Shown: positions 35,805 to 47,791 of the stretch, piece after piece | How the letters are laid out: every line of letters starts with the position of its first letter | Numbering within the stretch: the stretch's first letter is position 1 | Source of the DNA: Fulvimarina sp. | GTDB lineage: Bacteria; Pseudomonadota; Alphaproteobacteria; Rhizobiales; Rhizobiaceae | Reading direction: 5' to 3' | DNA length: 64,000 bases | Assembly: GCA_002700095.1 (NCBI GenBank) | Contig: PACL01000053.1 | Coordinates: forward strand, 1-64,000 | Made by a program: the position numbers and the translations under genes | Notes under the pieces: model-generated | Seen by the model: the letters and a program-made list of their open reading frames with translations, nothing else | Database searches by the model: none | Told to the model about the DNA's origin: nothing

Positions 35805-36701
35805 ATGGCCGCGACACTGGCGGGGCTTCAAAGGCGGCGGCTGACGCTCTACGCCCTGATGCTGCTTTCCCCGGCGATGATCCTGATGACGACCTTCGCC
35901 TTCTATCCGGCGATCACGACGTTCTTCGCCAGCGCCTTTTCGCGCGGCACGTCCCGACGGCCCTCGGTCTTCGTCGGCCTGGAGAACTATGCCGATCTCG
36001 CCGCCGACCCGGTCTTCTGGCAGGTGGTCGGCAACAACGTCCTCTACGCCCTGGTCACGGTGCCGCTCTCGGTCGTCCTCGCCCTCGCCATGGCGCTGTG
36101 GGCGAACGAGAAGATCCCGGCCCGCAGCTTCGTGCGCGCTGCCTATTTCACGCCGACGATGCTGCCGATGATCGCCGCCGCCAATCTGTGGCTGTTCTTC
36201 TACACGCCCGGCATCGGCCTGCTCGACCGGATCGGTGCGCTGTTCGGAGCCGCCTCGGTCAACTGGCTGGGGCAGCCGGAGACCGCGCTGTGGTCGGTGA
36301 TGGCCGTGGCGGTGTGGAAGGAGTCCGGCTTCTTCATGATCTTCTATCTCGCCGCCCTCCAGACCATTCCACCGGAACTGAAGGAGGCCGCCCGCATCGA
36401 GGGGGCGGGACGCTGGACCTATACGCGCCGGATCGTCCTGCCGCTGCTGATGCCGACCACCCTCTTCGTCGTGGTCAACGCACTGATCAACTCGGTCCGC
36501 GTCATCGACCATCTGTTCATCCTCACCAAGGGCGGGCCGGACAACGCCTCCAAGCTGATCCTCTACTGGATCTGGGAAATGGCCTTCGCCTATTTCGACG
36601 CGGTGCATGCCGCGGCCATGACGGCGCTCGTCCTCCTGGCACTGGGGCTGCTCGCCGGCTTCCAGTTCGCGATCATCGACCGCAAGGCGCATTATCGATG
36701 A
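35805..36701 (+). CDS. ABC transporter permease (UgpA-like, CUT1 first permease)
   Basis: About 298 residues from the ATG at 35805; the frame upstream overlaps the binding-protein gene and is not real. Six hydrophobic segments are visible, starting with LTLYALMLLSPAMILMTTFA. The cytoplasmic EAA loop reads EAARIEGAGRWTYTRRIVLP, the contact site for the ATPase. Its stop overlaps the next permease start by ATGA. UgpA and MalF-type proteins pair with a UgpE/MalG-type partner in the inner membrane. Confidence 0.94.
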   Translation: MAATLAGLQRRRLTLYALMLLSPAMILMTTFAFYPAITTFFASAFSRGTSRRPSVFVGLENYADLAADPVFWQVVGNNVLYALVTVPLSVVLALAMALWANEKIPARSFVRAAYFTPTMLPMIAAANLWLFFYTPGIGLLDRIGALFGAASVNWLGQPETALWSVMAVAVWKESGFFMIFYLAALQTIPPELKEAARIEGAGRWTYTRRIVLPLLMPTTLFVVVNALINSVRVIDHLFILTKGGPDNASKLILYWIWEMAFAYFDAVHAAAMTALVLLALGLLAGFQFAIIDRKAHYR

Positions 36702-37507
36702 CCCGGCCCCGTCTCACTCTGGACGCCGTCGGCGCCATCCTCCTCGCCCTCGTCTGGATATCGCCGCTGGTCTTCGCCGCCTGGGCCGCATTCCACACGC
36801 CGACCGCCGCCGTCGCTTTCGACCTCACCGCGCCGCTGACGCTCGACAACTTCGTCGCCGTCTGGGAGCGCGCACCCTGGATCGCTTACGTGCTGAACAC
36901 GATGCAGCTCGTCACCATCGTCCTCGTCGGCCAGTTCGTCCTGTGCACGCTCGCCGGCTTCGCATTTGCCCGCTTCGATTTCCCAGGACGCGGCGTGCTC
37001 TTCGTTCTCGTGCTGATGCAGCTCTTCGTGCTGCCGGAAGTGCTGATCGTCGAGAACTACGCCATCGTGGCCGAGCTCGGGCTGTTCGACACGACGCTCG
37101 GCATGGGCCTGCCCTACATGGCCAGCGCCTTCGGCATCTTCCTCTTGCGCCAGGCCTTCAAGTCGGTGCCGCGCGAACTGGAAGAGGCGGCGCGCGTCGA
37201 GGGCTGTTCCTGGACGGGCGTCCTGTGGCGGGTCTACGTGCCGGCCGCCCGGTCGACCTATCTCGCCTACGCCCTCGTCTCGGTGGCGACGCACTGGAAC
37301 AACTTTCTCTGGCCGCTGGTCGTGACCAACTCGCCCGACGTGCGTCCGCTGACGGTCGGTCTGTCGCTCTTCGGCGCGCCCGAAAACGGCGTCGACATCT
37401 CCCTCGTCAGCGCCGCGACGCTGATGGTCGTGGCTCCGCTGCTCGTTGCGTTCTTGATCTTCCAGCGCCAGTTCCTGCAGGCCTTCCTGACGGCCGGGAT
37501 CAAATAG
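36698..37507 (+). CDS. ABC transporter permease (UgpE-like, CUT1 second permease)
   Basis: A 269-residue protein coupled to the preceding permease gene by ATGA. It has six membrane segments and the EAA motif EAARVEGCSWTGVLWRVYVP. It follows the UgpE/MalG layout with a short N-terminal helix (LDAVGAILLALVWISPLVFA) and the HWNNFLWPLVV stretch near the C-terminal half. Last gene of the importer operon; it converges with moeA 121 bp away. Confidence 0.94.
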   Translation: MTRPRLTLDAVGAILLALVWISPLVFAAWAAFHTPTAAVAFDLTAPLTLDNFVAVWERAPWIAYVLNTMQLVTIVLVGQFVLCTLAGFAFARFDFPGRGVLFVLVLMQLFVLPEVLIVENYAIVAELGLFDTTLGMGLPYMASAFGIFLLRQAFKSVPRELEEAARVEGCSWTGVLWRVYVPAARSTYLAYALVSVATHWNNFLWPLVVTNSPDVRPLTVGLSLFGAPENGVDISLVSAATLMVVAPLLVAFLIFQRQFLQAFLTAGIK

Positions 37508-37526
37508 CCGGAGGGCTGGCGCCCCG

Positions 37527-37544
37527 TTCGAACCCACGTTCGAA
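37527..37544. repeat. Short inverted repeat between converging operons
   Basis: TTCGAAC-CCAC-GTTCGAA gives a 7-bp stem with a 4-nt loop, 20 bp past the importer stop. No T-run on either side. It may mark the end of the importer transcript; weak. Confidence 0.3.
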
Positions 37545-37628
37545 GGCATGCCGTATCCGGCCTCGACGCCCAGGCCGCGCGGCTGCTCGGCCCGGGCAAG
37601 ACGCTCCCGTGACGCTTCGTCCGCCCGA

Positions 37629-38840
37629 TCAGGCCAGATCGACGACCAGGCAGGCGTCTCCGGCCTTAGCCGCCGGCGCGTGAGGTGGGCGCATCACCAG
37701 GACGTCGGCCGCCGCATAGATCGACAGGAGCGAGGAGTCCTGGCGCGGCAGCGGCGTCGCGCCGGTCGTCCCGTCGTCCTGAAGGACGCTGGTCGAGCGC
37801 ATGAAGTCGCTGCGCATGCCGTTGGCGGGCACGTCGGCGCCGAGGATGGCGGGGCGCGCCAGCGGCCGGTCGGCAAGGCCGGCGAGGCGCCGGATCAGCG
37901 GGGCGAGAAACAGCGTCGCGGCGACCATCGAGGAGGCGGGATTGCCGGGCAGCCCGACGAGGCGCATCGCGCCGATGCTGCCGGCCATCAGCGGCTTGCC
38001 GGGGCGCATCGCGACCTTGAGGAAGGCGATGTCGACCTGGCGCTGCTCGAACACCTTGCCGATCAGATCGTGGTCGCCGACCGAGGCGCCGCCGATGGTG
38101 ACGAAGCAGTCGCAGCCCTCTGCCAGTGCCCGATCGAGATGGCCGGCGATCACGTCCTCGCGGTCCGGGGCGATGCCGCAGTCGAGGACGCTGCCGCCCG
38201 CCGCCTCGACCAGGGCGGCGACGCCATAGCTGTTGGAGGCGACGATCTGGGAGGGGCCGACGACCTCGCCAGGCGGCACCAGCTCGTCGCCGGTGGCGAG
38301 CACGGCCACCTTCGGCCGGTCGAGGACGGCAAGCACCGGATGGCCGCCGCTCGCCGCCAGCGCCACGGCGCCGGGGGTGAGCAGCGTGCCGGCCGAAAGC
38401 AGCACCGCGCCGGACGAGAAGTCGACGCCCGCCGGGCGGATGTGCTGGCGGGGCGAGACCGCTTCCATTGGCACCAGCGCGCCATCATCGGTCCGCTCGG
38501 CATCTTCCTGGATCAGGATCGCGTCGGCGCCCTCCGGCACCGGGGCGCCGGTGAAGATGCGCACCGCCTCGCCGGGGGCGATGTGTCCGACGAAGGCGCG
38601 TCCCGCGGCCGATTCGCCGATCACCCGCAGCGGCCGGAACGGGGGCTTTGCGTCTTCGGCCCGGAGCGCATAGCCGTCCATCGCCGAGGCGTCGAAGCCC
38701 GGCTGGGTGCGTTGTGCGACGATGTCCTCGGCGAGGACCCGGCCGGCCGCCTCGCGCAGCGGCACCGCGACCTGCCGACGGATCGGTTCGGCGGCGCCGA
38801 CCAGCCGGCGATGGGCGTCCTCGACGGAGATCAGGCTCAT
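37629..38840 (-). CDS. moeA: Molybdopterin molybdenumtransferase
   Basis: A 403-residue protein of the MoeA/Glp family. Domain order is MoeA N-terminal ([16 protein letters not shown]), the MoCF-like binding domain ([45 protein letters not shown]) and a C-terminal beta domain. It inserts molybdate into adenylylated molybdopterin, the last step of cofactor synthesis; the cofactor could serve the YdeP-like enzyme at the left of the window. It overlaps moaC by ATGA and is the last gene of the ppiD-trpD-trpC-moaC-moeA operon. Confidence 0.96.
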   Translation of the reverse strand: MSLISVEDAHRRLVGAAEPIRRQVAVPLREAAGRVLAEDIVAQRTQPGFDASAMDGYALRAEDAKPPFRPLRVIGESAAGRAFVGHIAPGEAVRIFTGAPVPEGADAILIQEDAERTDDGALVPMEAVSPRQHIRPAGVDFSSGAVLLSAGTLLTPGAVALAASGGHPVLAVLDRPKVAVLATGDELVPPGEVVGPSQIVASNSYGVAALVEAAGGSVLDCGIAPDREDVIAGHLDRALAEGCDCFVTIGGASVGDHDLIGKVFEQRQVDIAFLKVAMRPGKPLMAGSIGAMRLVGLPGNPASSMVAATLFLAPLIRRLAGLADRPLARPAILGADVPANGMRSDFMRSTSVLQDDGTTGATPLPRQDSSLLSIYAAADVLVMRPPHAPAAKAGDACLVVDLA

Positions 38841-39343
38841 TGCGCCGGAGCCCCGGCCCGGAAGTCGCCCGAGCGCCCGCCGGATTTCGCCAGGAGCCGG
38901 ATGCCGGTGATCTCCATGGTTCGGTCCACCGCCTTGGCCATGTCGTAGATCGTCAGGCAGGCGACGGAGACCGCCGTCAGCGCCTCCATCTCGACACCGG
39001 TGCGTCCGGTCAGCTTTGCCATGGCGGTGACGCGCAGGCCGGGGAGGGCGGGGGCGGCGACGATCTCGACGCCGATCTTCGACAGGATCAGCGGGTGGCA
39101 GAGCGGGATCAGCTCGTGGGTCCGCTTGGCCGCCATGATGCCGGCGATCCGCTCGACGCCGACGACGTCACCCTTCTTGGTCTCGCCGCCCTCGATCAGC
39201 GCGAGGGTCTCGGGGCGCATCACGACGCAGCCTTCCGCCTCGGCGATGCGCACGGTCTCGGCCTTGTCGCCGACATCGACCATCGCCGCCTTGCCGCTGG
39301 CGTCGAGATGGGTGAGGCGCGGTTCTGCGTCACTCTCGCTCAC
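38837..39343 (-). CDS. moaC: Cyclic pyranopterin monophosphate synthase
   Basis: A 168-residue protein starting at a GTG that overlaps the trpC stop (GTGA). Typical MoaC sequence: [30 protein letters not shown] with the conserved His and Cys, then [20 protein letters not shown] near the active site. With MoaA it converts GTP into cyclic pyranopterin monophosphate, the first stage of molybdopterin synthesis. MoaA is not in the window. Confidence 0.97.
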   Translation of the reverse strand: MSESDAEPRLTHLDASGKAAMVDVGDKAETVRIAEAEGCVVMRPETLALIEGGETKKGDVVGVERIAGIMAAKRTHELIPLCHPLILSKIGVEIVAAPALPGLRVTAMAKLTGRTGVEMEALTAVSVACLTIYDMAKAVDRTMEITGIRLLAKSGGRSGDFRAGAPAQ

Positions 39344-40167
39344 GCGCCGGCTCCGGCGCGGGCGACCTCTTCGCGAGGACTGCCGAGAAGAACGCGCGTC
39401 GCCGCGGCGACGTCTTCCTGGCGCATCAGGCTCTCGCCGACGAGGAAGGTCTGGATGCCGTGTTCGGCGAGCTTCAGGCAGTCGGCATGGGTGAAGATGC
39501 CGCTCTCGCCGACGACGATCCGGTCGTCGGGGATGAGGCTCGCCAGCCGCCCGGCATTGTCGAGGCTGGTCTCGAAGGTCTTCAGATTGCGGTTGTTGAT
39601 GCCGACCAGCGGCGAGGCGAGCTGCAGCGCCCGCTCGGTCTCGGCCTCGTCATGCACCTCGATGAGGACGTCGAGGCCGTGGCGGTCGGCCGCCTCCTCG
39701 AGCGCCCTCGCGACATCGTCGCTCACCGCCGCCATGATGATCAGGATCGCGTCGGCGCCCCAGGCGCGGGCCTCGGCCACCTGGTAGGGATCGTAGAGGA
39801 AGTCCTTGCGCAGCGCCGGCAGGCCGGTCGCCGCCCGCGCCGCTGCCAGGAACTCCGGTCGGCCCTGGAAGGAGGGCCCGTCGGTGAGGATGGAGAGGCA
39901 GGTCGCCCCGCCCTGTTCATAGGCCCGGGCAAGACTCGGCGGATCGAAGTCCTCGCGGATCAGGCCCTTGGAGGGGCTCGCCTTCTTCACCTCGGCGATC
40001 AGCGCCAGGCGGCCGTCCCCGAGCGTCCGCTCGATGGCCGCCCGGAAGCCGCGCGGCGGCTCGAGGCCGGCGATCTGCGCCTCGAGGTCGGCAGGGGGCG
40101 TCGCGGCCTTGGCGGCGGCGATCTCCTCCAGCTTGTAGTCTCGGATACGGGAAAGGATGTCGCTCAT
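39340..40167 (-). CDS. trpC: Indole-3-glycerol phosphate synthase
   Basis: A 275-residue single-domain TIM barrel (no TrpF fusion). The conserved stretches [16 protein letters not shown] (catalytic Lys and phosphate site), [20 protein letters not shown] and [13 protein letters not shown], and [11 protein letters not shown] are present. It closes the indole ring of CdRP in tryptophan synthesis. The ATGA overlap with trpD and GTGA overlap with moaC place it in the middle of the five-gene leftward operon. Confidence 0.97.
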   Translation of the reverse strand: MSDILSRIRDYKLEEIAAAKAATPPADLEAQIAGLEPPRGFRAAIERTLGDGRLALIAEVKKASPSKGLIREDFDPPSLARAYEQGGATCLSILTDGPSFQGRPEFLAAARAATGLPALRKDFLYDPYQVAEARAWGADAILIIMAAVSDDVARALEEAADRHGLDVLIEVHDEAETERALQLASPLVGINNRNLKTFETSLDNAGRLASLIPDDRIVVGESGIFTHADCLKLAEHGIQTFLVGESLMRQEDVAAATRVLLGSPREEVARAGAGA

Positions 40168-41195
40168 CGGTTCTCCTTGCCGAGCTTCTGGGTGACGCCG
40201 GCGAGGCGGTCCAGCGCGTCCCTTGCCCGGCCGGCGTCGATCGCCTCGGCGGCTCGGGCGACACCGGCGGGAAGATCCGGCACGACGCCTGCCATCACCA
40301 GCGCGCCGGCGGCGTTGAGCAGCACCGTGTCGCGGTAGGCGCCCGGCGCCCCGTCGAGCACGGCCTTCAGCGCCGCTGCATTGTGGGCGCCGTCGCCGCC
40401 CTTCAATTCGTGCAGCTTCCAGCGCGTCACCCCGGCTTCCTCGGGGTCGATGCTGAACTCGCTGATCGCGCCGTCCTTCAGCTCGGCCACATGGGTCGTC
40501 CCGGTCGGCGTCATCTCGTCGAGGCCGTCGCCATGTACCACCCAGGCGGCCTCGGTGCCGAGCGCCTTCAGCGTCTCGGCGATCGGCCGCAGCCAGTCGG
40601 GCGAGAATACACCGACGAGCAGCTTCCTGACGCCGGCGGGATTGGCGAGCGGGCCGAGCAGGTTGAAGACGGTGCGGGTGCCGAGCTCGACCCGGCTCGG
40701 GCCGACGAAGCGCATCGCCGCGTGATGGGTCGGGGCGAACATGAAGCCGAGGCCGGTCTCGGCGATGGCGCGGCCGATCTGCTCGGGCTTCAGGTCGACG
40801 TCGATACCGAGCGCCGCGAGCACGTCCGCCGAGCCGGATTTCGACGACAATGCGCGGTTGCCGTGCTTGGCGACGACGAGGCCGCAGCCGGCGAGGACGA
40901 AGGCCGAGGCGGTGGAGATGTTGTAGGTGCCGGCATGGTCGCCGCCGGTGCCGACAATGTCGATCGCCCCGTCCGGGCAGGCGACCTTCGCCATGTTCGC
41001 CCGCATCACCGACACTGCGCCGGTGATCTCGTCGACGCTCTCGCCGCGCACCCTGAGCGCCATCAGGAGGCCGCCGATCTGGGACGGCGTCGCCTCGCCG
41101 CTCATCATCACCTGGAAGGCCGCCGTGGCCTCCTCCCGGGTCAAAGCGTGCCCGTCGGCCACCCTGGCGAGAAACGGCTTCAGCGTCTGGCTCAT
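40164..41195 (-). CDS. trpD: Anthranilate phosphoribosyltransferase
   Basis: A 343-residue protein with the family motifs [20 protein letters not shown] (PRPP/Mg binding), [20 protein letters not shown] and [20 protein letters not shown]. It transfers phosphoribose to anthranilate. No trpG or trpE is present beside it; in Hyphomicrobiales these are often a separate trpE(G) fusion. It is coupled by ATGA to both ppiD upstream and trpC downstream. Confidence 0.97.
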   Translation of the reverse strand: MSQTLKPFLARVADGHALTREEATAAFQVMMSGEATPSQIGGLLMALRVRGESVDEITGAVSVMRANMAKVACPDGAIDIVGTGGDHAGTYNISTASAFVLAGCGLVVAKHGNRALSSKSGSADVLAALGIDVDLKPEQIGRAIAETGLGFMFAPTHHAAMRFVGPSRVELGTRTVFNLLGPLANPAGVRKLLVGVFSPDWLRPIAETLKALGTEAAWVVHGDGLDEMTPTGTTHVAELKDGAISEFSIDPEEAGVTRWKLHELKGGDGAHNAAALKAVLDGAPGAYRDTVLLNAAGALVMAGVVPDLPAGVARAAEAIDAGRARDALDRLAGVTQKLGKENR

Positions 41196-43078
41196 CGAAC
41201 CGTCGCCTTCGCCTGTTCCATCGCCTCGGCGTTGATGCGAACCGGGAACTCGTTCTGCAAGAGCGTTACGTAGCTCTCGTAGAGGTCGTTGGCCAGCATC
41301 CCCGCCATCTGCTGGCGCTGGGCCTGACTCACATTCGCCGACGGATCGGCGGGCGGCGAGACCTCGGCGACCTTCAGGACGAGGCGCGTGCCGGTATCCT
41401 TGCCCGGCGCCGTCTCGACCGCGCCGGCCGGGCCCGAAAAGGCCGCCTCGACGCCGGGCTGGCCGAGGTCGCTCACCCCCGACTGGCGGGTGATGGCGTT
41501 GGCCGTCGCAGCCTGCGCCCCTGCCTCCGCGGCGATGTCGGCGATGCTCCTGCCGTCCTCGACCGCTTTCGCCAGCGTGTTCGCCTGCTCCTCCAGCTGC
41601 TCGCCGGCGCGCTCCCGCTTCCAGTCGCCGACCACCGTCTCGCGCACCGCGTCCAGCTGGCGGTCATGGGCGGGATCGATGCTGGCGACGTCGTAGAAGA
41701 CGTAGCCGTTCGGATCGACATTGACCGGCAGCGCGTCGAAGCCGGGCTCGCTCTCGAAGGCGGCGGCAAGGAGGTCGGACTTCTGCGGCAGCTCGACCGG
41801 CTGGCCGTCGGGGGCGTTGCCGTTGCGATCGACCGCGGCGACGGTCTTGACCGGGATTGCCGCCTGGGTGGCCGCCTCCTGGAAGGTCGCGCCGCCGCCG
41901 CGGGCGTCCTCATAGGCCGAATAGGCCGCGTCCACCGCGTCGGCGGCCTTGGAGAGAGCCAGCGCCTGGCGGATGTCGCCCTCGACCTCGGCGAGCGGCC
42001 GCACGCTCTCCGGCTCGATCTGGCCGACGCGCAGGATCACCGGGCCGAAGACGCCCTCGACGACGTCCGACACGCCGCCCGCTTCGAGAGCGAAGGCCGC
42101 ATCGGCGATCGCCGCGTCGGGGATCGCGGCCCTCGTGACGGTGCCGAGGTCGATGTCGGCCGGAGAGCGGCCGGCCTCGCGGGCGACCTCCTCGAAACTC
42201 GCGCCGCCGTCGAGCTTCGCCTTGGCGGCGTCGGCGGCAGCCTTGTCGGGAAAGACGATCTGCTGCACGGCGCGGCGCTCCGGCGTCGCGTAGTTCTGCC
42301 TGCGGGCCTCGTAGTCGGCCTTGACCTCGGCGTCGCTGACCGCCTTCGGATCGGCCAGCGCCTGGGGCGTCACCTCGGCATAGACGATCGCGCGGTATTC
42401 CGGCGCGGCGTAGCGGGCCTTGTTCTCGTCGAAATAGCTCTGCAGCTGCTCGTCGGTCGGATCCTCGACGCTGTCGGCCGCCGGCGCCCGCAGCGTCACG
42501 TAGTCGATCGTGCGGCGCTCGCCGTTGTAGAGGCCGAGGGCCGTCAGGAACACCGCCGGCGTGTCGGCGTCTCTAGCGACGGCCTCGATCAGCTGGCTGC
42601 GCCGGGCGACGTTCATCTGCTGGGCGACGTAGTCGTTCTCGTTGATGCGGGCGTTGGCGAGAACGTTGCGGAAGGTCGAGCGGGAGAAATTGCCGCTGGC
42701 GTCCTGGAAGGTCGGATCCGCCGCGATCGTCTGGGCCAGTCGCTCGTCGGAGACGCCGAGACCGAGATTGCGGCTCTGCTCGTCGAGCACGGCGCCGGCG
42801 ATCAGCTGGCTCGTCACGCCCTGGTCGATGCCGAAGGCGGCCGCCTCCTGGGCGGTGACCTGACGGCCGATCTGGCGCGAGATGCGGTTCAGCGCCTGGG
42901 AATAGGTGAAGGCGTATTCTGAGGGGGTCACGTCGGTCTCGCCGGCGGAAATCACCGTGTTCGACAGTCCGCCATTGACCGAGGAGCCGATCCCCCAGAC
43001 GGCGAAACTCAGGATCAGGAGGCCGAGGAGGATCTTCGCCGTCCAGCCGGACACGCTCCGGCGCATCGTCTCGAGCAT
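41192..43078 (-). CDS. PpiD-like peptidyl-prolyl cis-trans isomerase (SurA N-terminal domain)
   Basis: About 628 residues from the ATG at 43078, preceded by the strong Shine-Dalgarno GGAGGAA. One N-terminal membrane anchor ([20 protein letters not shown]), then a SurA_N-like chaperone domain (residues ~40-200). A parvulin-type rotamase domain follows (~255-370; [20 protein letters not shown]), then a long periplasmic C-terminal region. Such proteins help fold outer-membrane or periplasmic proteins at the inner membrane, near SecYEG. First gene of the trpD-trpC-moaC-moeA operon and divergent from tpiA. Confidence 0.92.
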   Translation of the reverse strand: MLETMRRSVSGWTAKILLGLLILSFAVWGIGSSVNGGLSNTVISAGETDVTPSEYAFTYSQALNRISRQIGRQVTAQEAAAFGIDQGVTSQLIAGAVLDEQSRNLGLGVSDERLAQTIAADPTFQDASGNFSRSTFRNVLANARINENDYVAQQMNVARRSQLIEAVARDADTPAVFLTALGLYNGERRTIDYVTLRAPAADSVEDPTDEQLQSYFDENKARYAAPEYRAIVYAEVTPQALADPKAVSDAEVKADYEARRQNYATPERRAVQQIVFPDKAAADAAKAKLDGGASFEEVAREAGRSPADIDLGTVTRAAIPDAAIADAAFALEAGGVSDVVEGVFGPVILRVGQIEPESVRPLAEVEGDIRQALALSKAADAVDAAYSAYEDARGGGATFQEAATQAAIPVKTVAAVDRNGNAPDGQPVELPQKSDLLAAAFESEPGFDALPVNVDPNGYVFYDVASIDPAHDRQLDAVRETVVGDWKRERAGEQLEEQANTLAKAVEDGRSIADIAAEAGAQAATANAITRQSGVSDLGQPGVEAAFSGPAGAVETAPGKDTGTRLVLKVAEVSPPADPSANVSQAQRQQMAGMLANDLYESYVTLLQNEFPVRINAEAMEQAKATVR

Positions 43079-43315
43079 CGTCGTCTTCCTCCGTGGCTGC
43101 CCGGCGTGGCGTCGCCGGGTCTTGCTCTGCATCCTATCGCGGCGGCCGCGCCGCGCACCGCCTTATTAGTGAACAGGCGGCAAGGGGCGCAAGCGACCGG
43201 CTGCGATTGATTTTCCCCGACCGATCACGGATTGTCCGGCGCAACGGGAGGAACCATCCCGAACCGGTCGCCGAGGGTGGCCGGACCTGGACTGCGGGAG
43301 GACGAAAAGCACACC

Positions 43316-44077
43316 ATGAAGCCCAGACCCCTGATCGCCGGCAACTGGAAGATGAACGGCCGCTTGCGCCAGCTGACGGAACTGGAACAGATCGCAGCGG
43401 CCGCGCCAGACGCCGGCAAGGGCCGCGATCTCCTGATCTGCCCGCCTGCGACGATCCTGTCGGCGAGCGCCGGTCTTCTTCACGGCAAGGCAGCGATCGG
43501 CGGCCAGGACTGCCACACCGAGGCCAGCGGCGCCCATACCGGCGACATCGCTGCCGAGATGCTCGCCGATCTCGGCGCCACCTACGTCATCGTCGGTCAT
43601 TCGGAGCGCCGGGCCGACCACGGCGAGAGCGACGCGGTCGTCGAGGCCAAGACGCGGGCCGCCTGGCGCGCCGGGCTGATCGCCATCGTCTGCATCGGCG
43701 AGAGCGAGGCGGAGCGCGAGGCCGGCCAGACGCTGGAGGTCCTCGGCCGCCAGCTCGCCGGCTCGCTGCCGGAGGGCGTCACGGCCGCCAACACCGTTGT
43801 CGCTTATGAGCCGGTCTGGGCGATCGGAACCGGCCGCACCCCGACCGTCGACGACGTGGCCGAGGCCCATGATTTCCTGCGCCGCACGCTGGTCGAGCGC
43901 TTCGGCGAAACGATCGCGAGCGGCGTCCGCCTGCTCTATGGCGGCTCGGTGAAACCCGGCAATGCGGCCGAGCTCCTCGCCATCGAAAACGTCGATGGAG
44001 CGCTGATCGGCGGGGCAAGCTTGAAGGCCGAAGACTTCATCGCGATATGCCGGGCGTGTCCGTCGGCGGAGAGCTGA
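43316..44077 (+). CDS. tpiA: Triosephosphate isomerase
   Basis: About 253 residues from the ATG at 43316; the frame opens further upstream, but this start gives the family N-terminus ([10 protein letters not shown]) with catalytic Lys. The catalytic His is in [10 protein letters not shown] and the catalytic Glu in [13 protein letters not shown]; the phosphate-binding loop is [11 protein letters not shown]. It interconverts dihydroxyacetone phosphate and glyceraldehyde-3-phosphate. It begins the rightward tpiA-secG-pyrG-VOC-kdsA-eno series; the Shine-Dalgarno GGGAGG is somewhat far from the start. Confidence 0.97.
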   Translation: MKPRPLIAGNWKMNGRLRQLTELEQIAAAAPDAGKGRDLLICPPATILSASAGLLHGKAAIGGQDCHTEASGAHTGDIAAEMLADLGATYVIVGHSERRADHGESDAVVEAKTRAAWRAGLIAIVCIGESEAEREAGQTLEVLGRQLAGSLPEGVTAANTVVAYEPVWAIGTGRTPTVDDVAEAHDFLRRTLVERFGETIASGVRLLYGGSVKPGNAAELLAIENVDGALIGGASLKAEDFIAICRACPSAES

Positions 44078-44157
44078 CGCGGAATCTGGTTGGAATACGG
44101 CGCCCTCTTCTGTAGAAGGCGCCCAATTCCTTGAAGCAGACCCTCAACGAAAGTTCG

Positions 44158-45024
44158 ATGGAAACCATTCTCATCATCATCCACTTGATGATCGTCGTTG
44201 CGCTCGTCATCGTGGTGCTCCTCCAGCGATCGGAAGGCGGAGCCCTTGGCATCGGCGGCGGTGGCGGCCTGATGTCGGCACGCGGCGCGGCCAATGCCCT
44301 GACCCGCACGACTGCGATCCTGGCGGCCGGCTTCTTCGTCACATCGCTGTCCCTCGGCATCCTGGCTCGCTACGGCGCCCAGCCGACCGACATCCTCGAC
44401 AACCTGCCGGCCCAGAACGGCCAGACCAGCGGCGAGGAGGGAAGCCTCCTCGACCAGCTCGGCGGCCTGCCTGCATCGCAGGACGGCGCGGCCGGCCAGG
44501 GCCAGCCGGCCTCCGGTACGGCCGGCGGTGGTGCCTCGAGCCCGTCGCTGATCGACCAGTCGTCGCAGCCCGATGCCCCGGCCGGCGAACCCGCGGCAGA
44601 GGCTCCGGCGCCCGAGACTCCGGCGGCTCCGGCCGCAGGCGCCACCGACGCCGCTCCCGCGCCGGCGGTGGAGACGATCCCCGCCAACCCGGCCGGCGAC
44701 ACGCCGCAGGGCGCCGACGAGACGACGGTTCCGCCCGTCGAGGCGCCGCCCGCCGGCACCGAGCGGCCCGAGGACGACGCGGCGCCGGCAACTGGTTCCG
44801 CCACGCCCTCGACGCAGGACGGTGCGGCGAATGGCGGCGAATCATCCGCCCCGACCGTTGCTCCCGCGACGACGGGCGAGGCCGCGCCTTCGACCACTGA
44901 GCCGGCAGAACCCGCGGCGACGCCTGCTGCACCTCAGGCGCCGGCCGGCTCGACCGACGGTGCGGCGACGAACGGCGGCACCTCCGACGTTCCGCCCGCC
45001 GCCGGGTCGACGAACTCGCAGTAA
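44158..45024 (+). CDS. secG: Preprotein translocase subunit SecG with a very long C-terminal tail
   Basis: About 288 residues from the ATG at 44158. The first ~80 residues are normal SecG: two membrane helices (ETILIIIHLMIVVALVIVVL and the one containing TAILAAGFFVTSLSLGIL) with the GGGGGLMSARG loop. The remaining ~200 residues are low-complexity, rich in Ala, Pro, Glu, Thr and Gly, with no recognisable domain. Typical SecG is 75-180 residues, and alphaproteobacterial SecG tails are commonly variable. SecG assists SecYEG cycling in protein export. A terminator follows. Confidence 0.93.
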   Translation: METILIIIHLMIVVALVIVVLLQRSEGGALGIGGGGGLMSARGAANALTRTTAILAAGFFVTSLSLGILARYGAQPTDILDNLPAQNGQTSGEEGSLLDQLGGLPASQDGAAGQGQPASGTAGGGASSPSLIDQSSQPDAPAGEPAAEAPAPETPAAPAAGATDAAPAPAVETIPANPAGDTPQGADETTVPPVEAPPAGTERPEDDAAPATGSATPSTQDGAANGGESSAPTVAPATTGEAAPSTTEPAEPAATPAAPQAPAGSTDGAATNGGTSDVPPAAGSTNSQ

Positions 45025-45054
45025 AGGCCTCCGTCGAAGGACGGCCGAACCGAC

Positions 45055-45084
45055 GGGGCGCCTGACGGCGCCCCGCGACTTTTT
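45055..45084 (+). terminator. Rho-independent terminator after secG
   Basis: An 8-bp perfect stem GGGGCGCC/GGCGCCCC with loop TGAC, then GCGAC and five T residues. The T-run is offset by 5 nt, so it may be of moderate strength. It separates the tpiA-secG unit from pyrG. Confidence 0.75.
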
Positions 45085-45197
45085 GGACGATCGATTTTTG
45101 TGGATGGGGCGAGGCAGGCTCGCGGCCCCCGACCGCGCGGCGCATGGGTGCGCCTGACCGGTGGACCGCGACTTTCTTCGCCCTCGCGCATTCCTGA

Positions 45198-46901
<1,704 letters not shown>

Positions 46902-46954
46902 CGGCGATCGACACGAGCGCCGGTCGACGCCGCTCGAACTGACTGGAGAGGCCG

Positions 46955-47791
46955 ATGCGCTCGATCGATCACCTGGTGATGCCCTTCGATACGCTGCCCG
47001 CCGCGCGGCGGTGGTTCGAGAGCCTCGGCTTCGTCGTCGCCCCGGATGCGATCCATCCCTTCGGCACGGGCAATGCCTGCGTTTTCTTCGCCGACGGGCG
47101 CTATCTGGAGCCGCTGTCGGTCGTCGAGGAAGCGGTCTATGCCGCGGCGAAGGACGAAGGGCATCTCTTCGTCGAACGCGATGCGGCGATGCGGGATCTG
47201 GCCGAACGACCGGCAATTTCCGGTCTCGGCTTCCGCTCGCAGGACGCGCTGGCCGATCGTGAGCAGCTGCTCGAAGAGGAAGCCGGCGAAGACGGGCTCG
47301 TCGATTTCGAACGGGCGTTGCGCCTGCCGGATGGCGGGACGACGCAGCTGTACTTCCGCCTTGCCTTCGCGGCGATCCACTCGGCCGACGCCCCGAGCTT
47401 CTTCTATTGCGAGGCGCGGCACCAGGTGAAGCCGGACCGCTCGGCGCTGACGCGGCATCCGAACGGAGCCACGGGCATCGCCGGCGTCAGGCTCTCGGCA
47501 TCCGACCCGCAAGACTTCCGCGACTATCTGTCCGCCGTCGCCGACAGTCCTGCCGAGGCGCATGGCGACGGCTCGCTGGCGATCCCGCTCGAGGACGGCC
47601 GGCTCGACGTCGTTGCCGGGGGCACGAGCCCGCTGGCGATCGCCAGCCTGACCGTCACGGTCGCCGATCTCGCTTTCGCTCAAGACTTCTGGCAGAGCCG
47701 GGACATTGACCCTTCGAAGGACGGCGACGGCGTCGCCATCGCCTGCCCGAATGGCCGCGGCACAATCCGCTTCATCGAGGACCGCACATGA
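46955..47791 (+). CDS. VOC-family (glyoxalase-like) protein
   Basis: A 278-residue protein with GGAGAG at the ribosome-binding position. The N-terminal [20 protein letters not shown] and the internal hydrophobic strands match a glyoxalase-like/VOC domain (PF13468 type); the second half is a degenerate second VOC repeat. VOC proteins bind a metal and act on small organic substrates or confer resistance; no function can be assigned. It overlaps kdsA by ATGA, so it is cotranscribed with pyrG and/or kdsA. Confidence 0.85.
   Translation: MRSIDHLVMPFDTLPAARRWFESLGFVVAPDAIHPFGTGNACVFFADGRYLEPLSVVEEAVYAAAKDEGHLFVERDAAMRDLAERPAISGLGFRSQDALADREQLLEEEAGEDGLVDFERALRLPDGGTTQLYFRLAFAAIHSADAPSFFYCEARHQVKPDRSALTRHPNGATGIAGVRLSASDPQDFRDYLSAVADSPAEAHGDGSLAIPLEDGRLDVVAGGTSPLAIASLTVTVADLAFAQDFWQSRDIDPSKDGDGVAIACPNGRGTIRFIEDRT

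Noticed and set aside
37629-43078. Missing trpG in the trp operon taken as a deletion
   Set aside because: In related organisms anthranilate synthase is commonly a separate trpE(G) fusion, so absence here is expected.
44131-44157. Upstream TTG start for secG
   Set aside because: It would add nine polar residues before the first membrane helix; the ATG at 44158 gives the normal SecG N-terminus.
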